NCBI GenBank assembly: GCA_900105225.1
Contig: LT629764.1
Span: forward strand, 2,497,501-2,561,500
Direction: 5' to 3'
Source of the DNA: Paenibacillaceae bacterium GAS479
Lineage (GTDB): Bacteria > Bacillota > Bacilli > Paenibacillales > Paenibacillaceae
DNA length: 64,000 nt
Part shown: positions 59,161-64,000 of the stretch, piece by piece
How positions within the stretch are numbered: position 1 is the first letter of the stretch
Layout: each line of letters begins with the position of its first letter
Translations under genes and position numbers: made by a program
The notes under the pieces: model-generated
The model's input: the letters and a program-made list of their open reading frames with translations, nothing else
What the model was told of the DNA's origin: nothing
The model's database searches: none

Positions 59161-59400
59161 ATGTCTTCTTCCCAATCGTTGAAAGTTCAAATCATTCAAA
59201 AAGCATGGAAAGACGAGGCCTTCAAGCAACAGCTGTTAGCTGATCCAAAAACCGCAATCAAGGACGCCTTCGGCGTTGAGATTCCGGACGACATCCAACT
59301 GACGGCTGTAGCAGAGTCGGACAAGAACTTTTACTTTGTTCTTCCGCCGAACCCGGAAGATGTGGCAAACGGAACGGGCAATGTTGAGCTAATGTGGTAG
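59161..59400 (+). CDS. NHLP-type leader peptide precursor with C-terminal Trp
   Basis: A 79-aa peptide matching the nitrile-hydratase-like leader (NHLP) of RiPP precursors: IIQKAWKDEAFKQQLLADP, then GVEIPDDIQL and FYFVLPPNPEDV. The usual leader ends at LPP, so the remaining core is short (about 16 residues, ending NGTGNVELMW); the last residue before the stop is Trp79. There is no GG cleavage site. AGAGG lies 10 nt before ATG. The only neighbour that could modify it is the isoprenoid-fold protein; no maturation enzyme of other RiPP types (radical SAM, LanM, YcaO) or peptidase-transporter is seen. Confidence 0.85.
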   Translation: MSSSQSLKVQIIQKAWKDEAFKQQLLADPKTAIKDAFGVEIPDDIQLTAVAESDKNFYFVLPPNPEDVANGTGNVELMW

Positions 59401-59420
59401 TTTTACCGTAGAAGGGCAAG

Positions 59421-61304
59421 CTATTCTACCAGGGGGAACCGAATCGTTACTTCGGTTCCCTTTCCTTTTTGACTTTGAAAAATAATGCTTCCGTTCATTA
59501 CCTCGATAATACGCATCGTCACCATCGTTCCCAGTCCAGTACCCTTGGATTTGGTAGAGAAATAGGGCACGCCGAGCTTGGACAGTTGCTCCGCGTCCAT
59601 GCCTTCACCATTATCTTTAATCAGCAGCACGACTTCCCTGCCTTCGGCCCGGGCGGAAAGCTCAATCAGGCCCTCTTCTCTGAAAGCTTCCACGCTGTTT
59701 TTGATCAGATTAATGAGCGCTTGCTTCAGCTTGGAGGCGCTGCCCATAATCTCCATTTTCTCTTCCGAAACAATGACGAGTCTTCCTCCATGCATCGAGG
59801 CATGTGGACCCATGATTAGATCGAGCTGCTCCAACAATTCACGAATATCCAACCGCGAAATGGCTTCGAGCTCCGGCTTGGCGAAGGTGAGAAAGTCGGT
59901 GATGATTTCGGCGGCCCGGTCCAGCTCGTTGACTGCAATCGTGATGTAGCCCTGGCTTTGCTGATCTTCTTTTTTGGAAAGTAGTTGGAGAAAACCTCTT
60001 GTTACCTGCAGCGGATTGCGAACCTCATGCGCCACGGACGCCGCCAGATCGCTAATGATTTTTAACTTCTCTGTCCGCTCCAGAGACAGGTTAAACAGCT
60101 CCAGTTGTTTGGAATAGGACAGCAACGTTCTGTAGTCGTTCGAAATACGCCGTGCGAGAATAATGACCAGCGACAGGATGAAAGCGACAAAGCCGAGCTT
60201 CCAAAGAAAAAGTACGTAGCCTTTGTCGCGGGTATAATAAAGAATCAGGTCGGTGGCGCTGGTTCCTGCAAAAGCCAGCAGACCAAGCGACAGAACGATC
60301 GCTTGGCTGTCGCCGCGACGCCAATAGGAAACGGATAGGATAGAAATCCAAACCATCTGGACGAGCATGAGCACCCCGACCGCCACGACCGATACGATAG
60401 AGTAAAAAGGGTAGAGCTTATCTCCCGCCAGGCTGTAGGCAATGAACGAGAGCACGCCGAAGACGGAGTAATACGCCTGCCAGCGGGTAAAACGGTGAAA
60501 ACGGGGCGATTTGCGTTCAAACGTCTCGCTCACGAAGTAACCCAGCGCGGGGAACATCGTGAAAAGCGACAGCTCGAACATAGCCAGGAAAATAGGCCCT
60601 CCCGACGGATAGTACAGATATGGGAGCGGCGAATAGGAAGCAATTAGTAGGCCGGTAGTGAGAGCGATAATGCAAAGCGAAATCCAGAAGCTACGCTGAC
60701 GCTTGCTCAGAAATATGGAGCAGACGGACATTAGCAGCGCCAAAAAGACGATCGAGGCGCCGAGCAGCAAGCTGGGCAGCTCGGTACGAATATAACTTTT
60801 ATCCAGAGCGTCGAATTCTCCTAGCTGAACGGGTGCTAAAAATCCAGCTCGCTCTCCGTTCGTCAGGATGAGCACATCCAGCTTGCTCTCTTCAGACGAG
60901 GAGTCGACCGGCAGAAGCAGACGGGACATTTCGACCTGAAAGTCACGCTTCGTTTCATAAAGCAGCTCGCCATCCTTGTAGACGTTTATATTAAGACCGT
61001 ACATCCGGCCCGCGAGAATGCCGGGACGATGCCAGTCTTCCGTTGATGGAATCTGCAGCCGAATCCAAACACCTTTGGCGCCCGGTGGCAGCTCTACCAA
61101 CGTCTCGCCGGCATTGGCTTCTTTCCAATTGCCGCCGACTGGAGGTGCCGTTCCGGGCTCCTGATTCGAATCGATTGTCATGACCTGCCAGCGGTCAAGA
61201 GTGGTTTGAGGGGCTGACGCCCATATAATTGAAGGCCATGACAGCAGAAGTATTGTAACTAGGGCCATGGCGGCTAATATCCGTAAATTGGGAAGCGGTT
61301 TCAT
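59421..61304 (-). CDS. Sensor histidine kinase with 7TMR-DISM-type membrane domain
   Basis: A 627-aa kinase, convergent with the NHLP gene and 20 bp from it. Signal/anchor helix (about residues 10-29), extracytoplasmic beta domain (about 30-180; GVWIRLQIP, LNINVYKDGELLYE), about seven membrane helices (about 185-400), then HisKA with phospho-His in ISDLAASVAHEVRNPLQVTR and HATPase (LIKNSVEAF, DNGEGM, STKSKGTGLGTMV). The HisKA and C-terminus resemble sporulation-type kinases. GGAGGAATCC before ATG. There is no response regulator nearby, so it may feed the Spo0 phosphorelay or an unlinked regulator. Confidence 0.9.
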   Translation of the reverse strand: MKPLPNLRILAAMALVTILLLSWPSIIWASAPQTTLDRWQVMTIDSNQEPGTAPPVGGNWKEANAGETLVELPPGAKGVWIRLQIPSTEDWHRPGILAGRMYGLNINVYKDGELLYETKRDFQVEMSRLLLPVDSSSEESKLDVLILTNGERAGFLAPVQLGEFDALDKSYIRTELPSLLLGASIVFLALLMSVCSIFLSKRQRSFWISLCIIALTTGLLIASYSPLPYLYYPSGGPIFLAMFELSLFTMFPALGYFVSETFERKSPRFHRFTRWQAYYSVFGVLSFIAYSLAGDKLYPFYSIVSVVAVGVLMLVQMVWISILSVSYWRRGDSQAIVLSLGLLAFAGTSATDLILYYTRDKGYVLFLWKLGFVAFILSLVIILARRISNDYRTLLSYSKQLELFNLSLERTEKLKIISDLAASVAHEVRNPLQVTRGFLQLLSKKEDQQSQGYITIAVNELDRAAEIITDFLTFAKPELEAISRLDIRELLEQLDLIMGPHASMHGGRLVIVSEEKMEIMGSASKLKQALINLIKNSVEAFREEGLIELSARAEGREVVLLIKDNGEGMDAEQLSKLGVPYFSTKSKGTGLGTMVTMRIIEVMNGSIIFQSQKGKGTEVTIRFPLVE

Positions 61305-61597
61305 GGATTCCTCCGTCGATCTTGATTCTCACTCAAATTATACCGCTTTCTGTAAATTTTGTACGCATAATTCGACAAATTTCGTGTCAAAATTGTAGGG
61401 TTTTCTGAGATCGATTGGATGCAAGAAAAGAGAAAAGAGTGTACGGCTTCGAAGGAAGAAACGGGGAATAGGATGGAGCATACGGCTGGTTCCGACTAGG
61501 GATTAGAGCCCCTTTAAGGTATGATAGCGACAGTGGATTTTAAATCGGATATGCCTGTCCTGTTATGCGGGGGCGAAGAGAGGTTGGATACGGAATT

Positions 61598-62077
61598 ATG
61601 TTTGTACAGATTATTGGCGTTGGCAAGCTCAAGGAGAAATATCTGGTGCAGGGTATCGCGGAGTACGCGAAGCGTCTGGCGCCTTATTTGAAGTTCCAGG
61701 TCATCGAGGTTGGGGACGAAAAAGCGCCCGACACACTTAGCGACGCCGAGGTGGGCATCGTTAAGGGCAAGGAAGGCGAGCGTATTCTGGCACAGATTAA
61801 ACCGGACGCGCATGTCGTTGCGCTCAGTCTGGACGGCGCGCTATGGAGCTCGGAGGATCTGGCCCGTGAGCTCGATCGGCTCGGCACGTACGGCAGCAGT
61901 CATGTTGTGTTTGTCATCGGCGGTAGCCATGGGCTGAGCGACGACGTGCTGCGGCGTGCGCAGCAGAAGCTTTGCTTCGGGCGCATGACGCTGCCGCATC
62001 AGTTGATGAGGCTGGTGCTGGTGGAGCAGGTTTATCGGGCGGTGAAGATTAATCGGGGGGAACCTTATCATAAGTAG
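61598..62077 (+). CDS. rlmH: 23S rRNA (pseudouridine1915-N3)-methyltransferase RlmH
   Basis: A 159-aa SPOUT methyltransferase. The start is ATG 61598 ([19 protein letters not shown]). The knot motif [35 protein letters not shown] and the terminal NRGEPYHK are intact. In B. subtilis it is yydA. A TATGAT near 61518 may be its -10. Confidence 0.97.
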   Translation: MFVQIIGVGKLKEKYLVQGIAEYAKRLAPYLKFQVIEVGDEKAPDTLSDAEVGIVKGKEGERILAQIKPDAHVVALSLDGALWSSEDLARELDRLGTYGSSHVVFVIGGSHGLSDDVLRRAQQKLCFGRMTLPHQLMRLVLVEQVYRAVKINRGEPYHK

Positions 62078-62704
62078 GTCGAAATGTGATTGTCAATTTG
62101 ATATTTTAGATAAATGCGTATTACAAACAGAAATTACCTATATGATCATGATTAGCTGATGTTTGTTTGTAATTATTGAATTATTCGTAAAGGTACAATT
62201 TTGAAAATAAAGTCTCAAGTTCAAGCTTCGTATGTTTTTTTAAGTTGCATGATATTTCTAAAGCCACTGTCATGTATACATATAGCATTTTTCAAATTGT
62301 TCTTTTTGATCGTTATAAGTAAAAGATTTAGCAACCGAATGTATAACTTGATATCTATGAATGAGAAAACTACGCTACCACCGAGTTGCTTCTGCTTAGC
62401 TTTTAGCGCATTTCCATTCCCGACGGATTGCATGAAAATATAGAACTTAACGATATGGGCAGATTAATTCAATAGTGAATCTATTACATAAATTTATACT
62501 AGGTTATAATTGGAAGAATAGGAATCAGGTTTCCACTGTCACAGAATACAAGAGATAATTGGGAAGACTTTTATCTTGCAAAGATGGAGAGTACCCTATA
62601 AAAAACTTAGAAATTAAAGATGAAATCCTAATCGATGTTAATGCGCAAAACGAATTATAAATTGAAATCATTATTGGATTAAAGTTAGAGGGGAGAATAC
62701 AAAG
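62078..62704. other. AT-rich stretch without a supported gene
   Basis: The base composition drops markedly after rlmH. Plus and minus frames of 70-80 codons (62201-62443, 62221-62433) have no good ribosome site. Around 62520-62660 there are coding-looking fragments in shifting frames (such as EIKDEILIDVNAQNE) interrupted by stops. It is probably decayed accessory DNA. Confidence 0.5.
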
Positions 62705-63454
62705 ATGGATAAGGATCTATTGGAACAGTTCACTCTTTGGCACAACAAGAACCAGTATAAGAAAATTATTAACAGAATTATGGAAATACCCGAGGCAGAA
62801 AGGGACTATGACTTAGTTTGCCATTTGGCAAGAGCATTGAACAATCAAGAAAATTATAATGAAGCTATCAAATATTTTTTATCTGTGCAAAAGCAAGGCG
62901 AGCACGACCCTCTTTGGTATTACCGATTAGGATATGCATATTTTTACCTTAATCAGTATAAGGAAGCGATAGTTGCTTTTGAACATGCTGTAGCACTAGA
63001 CCCTGAAGATGCACATGTCAGGAGGTTTTTAGAAATGAGCCGCAACGCCGCTAGTAGTGCAGGAAATGAAACCATTCATATAGCTAACGTTGAACAGGAT
63101 GAGGGTTTGTTAGAAGTTAATGAAAAAATAAACCCATTCGGGCTAGTTTTGCATAATAATGGAAGCGTATCAATGATTTTAAGTGTCGGCATATATAAGC
63201 ATGAAATTTTTCAAACACGAGCTGAAGAAGGATTTGAGGGCAATGGCTATGATTGGAGTTCATTAGCAGCCGTGTTTCTTGAAGAAAAAATGCCTCATTT
63301 AGTTAATATCGTGCGATTTGACCCTGAAGCCGATATGTTCGCTGCTTATTCAGACATTAGAGAAGCAATACATAGTTTTGCAATTGCCTTTAAGGAAGCA
63401 TGTGAAGATGATTCATTAATAAAAGACTTATTTTCACGAGCTGAATTAGATTAA
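62705..63454 (+). CDS. TPR-Imm51 immunity-type protein
   Basis: A 249-aa, AT-rich gene. N-terminal half: helical TPR repeats (about residues 10-110; ALNNQENYNEAIKYFLSVQK, LWYYRLGYAYFYLNQYKEAI). C-terminal half (about 140-249): Imm51-like (GNGYDWSSLAAVFLEEKM, AYSDIREAIHSFAIAFKEAC, DLFSRAELD). Imm51 proteins neutralise polymorphic toxins. No toxin gene is visible in the window. GAGGGGAG stands before ATG. Probably horizontally acquired. Confidence 0.8.
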   Translation: MDKDLLEQFTLWHNKNQYKKIINRIMEIPEAERDYDLVCHLARALNNQENYNEAIKYFLSVQKQGEHDPLWYYRLGYAYFYLNQYKEAIVAFEHAVALDPEDAHVRRFLEMSRNAASSAGNETIHIANVEQDEGLLEVNEKINPFGLVLHNNGSVSMILSVGIYKHEIFQTRAEEGFEGNGYDWSSLAAVFLEEKMPHLVNIVRFDPEADMFAAYSDIREAIHSFAIAFKEACEDDSLIKDLFSRAELD

Positions 63455-63740
63455 TAAGGCTCGTATATTTTCCTCGATATATATCTCCTATGTTATGAAA
63501 AAGGAAGTCAAGCTTACGGTAGCAGAAGCCTTACTTCATATATGAGACAAAGAAGACGCCTTATGTTAAAAAACGGGTACAATATACCTTCATATCAACG
63601 TGAAGGTGATCTTTTTTTCTCGCTATGCCATTTTTTTTAAGAACAGCGTAGCCATTTTATTGGTAAAGTTCAATTACACCCCCCCCACGCTACCAAGCCA
63701 AATCAAGGGAGAACGTCCACCACAGGCGTTCTCCTTCTCG

Positions 63741-64000
63741 TCACGCATGATCTTCCATTGCCTCTCTTGCTACTTGTTGCTCATAGGCTTCACCCAGGCC
63801 GATGGAATCGTAATACTCCCGCATCGCCGTTTCCATAACCCACTTTCCGCATGAATAAAATGGAAAATTTGAATTAATGACAGAGGATTTCTCCCCGTTT
63901 TCCTCGAACGTATACCGAAATAGACGGAAGAACGGGGAACTTCGCATGCAATTTGAAGATATGGTATCCATCTCAGCAGGACCAGCGTCAGCGGAACGCT
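63741..64000 (-). CDS. C-terminal part of an unrecognised gene (cut by window edge)
   Basis: The minus-strand frame is open from the right edge to a stop at 63741 (at least 86 codons). It has no recognised motif; the end reads MREYYDSIGLGEAYEQQVAR. A GAGAACG/CGTTCTC hairpin (63708-63733) after it could be its terminator. There is no gene I can support in 63455-63740. Confidence 0.45.
   Translation of the reverse strand, partial: RSADAGPAEMDTISSNCMRSSPFFRLFRYTFEENGEKSSVINSNFPFYSCGKWVMETAMREYYDSIGLGEAYEQQVAREAMEDHA

Noticed and set aside
62201-62443. 80-codon hydrophobic frame in the AT-rich stretch
   Set aside because: AT-rich DNA gives Phe/Ile/Leu-rich frames by chance; there is no good start site.

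Overview
The window is chromosomal DNA from a spore-forming Bacillota, most likely Paenibacillus or a close relative. This is inferred from gene order and content: gyrA-gyrB-remB-recF-rlbA-dnaN-dnaA on one side of the origin and rpmH-rnpA-yidC-mnmEG-rsmG-noc-parAB on the other, the sporulation protease yyaC, an intact walRKHIJ operon, and AGGAGG-type ribosome binding sites. The window spans oriC. Genes left of about 10.7 kb are mostly on the minus strand and genes to the right mostly on the plus strand, as expected for two replichores leaving one origin.

Layout. 1-4.2 kb: a partial HD-GYP protein, gyrA and a YheC/YheD ATP-grasp protein. 4.2-11.3 kb: gyrB, remB, recF, rlbA, dnaN, dnaA and a bipartite origin, with DnaA-box clusters on both sides of dnaA and a recognisable unwinding element (DnaA boxes, GC-rich spacer, TAG trios, AT-rich stretch) between dnaA and dnaN. 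11.3-20.6 kb: ribosome, tRNA-modification and segregation genes, with two parS sites. jag is not present after yidC. 20.9-25.3 kb: a cysteine-desulfurase-like enzyme, DUF4446, yyaC, DUF3343, an MscS channel, DUF951 and tRNA-Ser(CGA). 25.4-32.4 kb: GNAT, YjzC, the rpsF-ssb-rpsR operon, a CNNM/CBS transporter-like protein, DUF1836, an LCP ligase and a CBS protein. 32.6-39.1 kb: YybS, gdpP, rplI, dnaB and purA, the last behind a PurR operator. 39.3-50.7 kb: a low-complexity membrane-anchored protein, a LysM-G5-M23 protein, walRKHIJ, an HtrA-type protease and a small CxxH/CxxC protein.

Between the CxxH/CxxC gene (about 50.7 kb) and rlmH (61.6 kb), which I would expect to lie close together, sit about 10.8 kb of accessory genes. 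First is an ECF42-type sigma factor module with two DGPF/YCII proteins and a hydrolase; both of its transcription units are preceded by the same TGTCGA-N17-CGTC promoter. Then come the remains of a small two-gene module broken by inversion and deletion, then fbaA and selO. Last is the most interesting locus: a class I isoprenoid-synthase-fold protein (58134-59087), a 79-residue NHLP-type peptide precursor ending in tryptophan (59161-59400), and a convergent multi-membrane-span histidine kinase (59421-61304). This resembles ComQ-ComX-ComP (prenyltransferase, Trp-containing peptide, receptor kinase) built from a different peptide family. The link is inference.

After rlmH the sequence becomes AT-rich and accessory, with a TPR-Imm51 immunity-type protein and no visible toxin, ending in a partial unknown gene.
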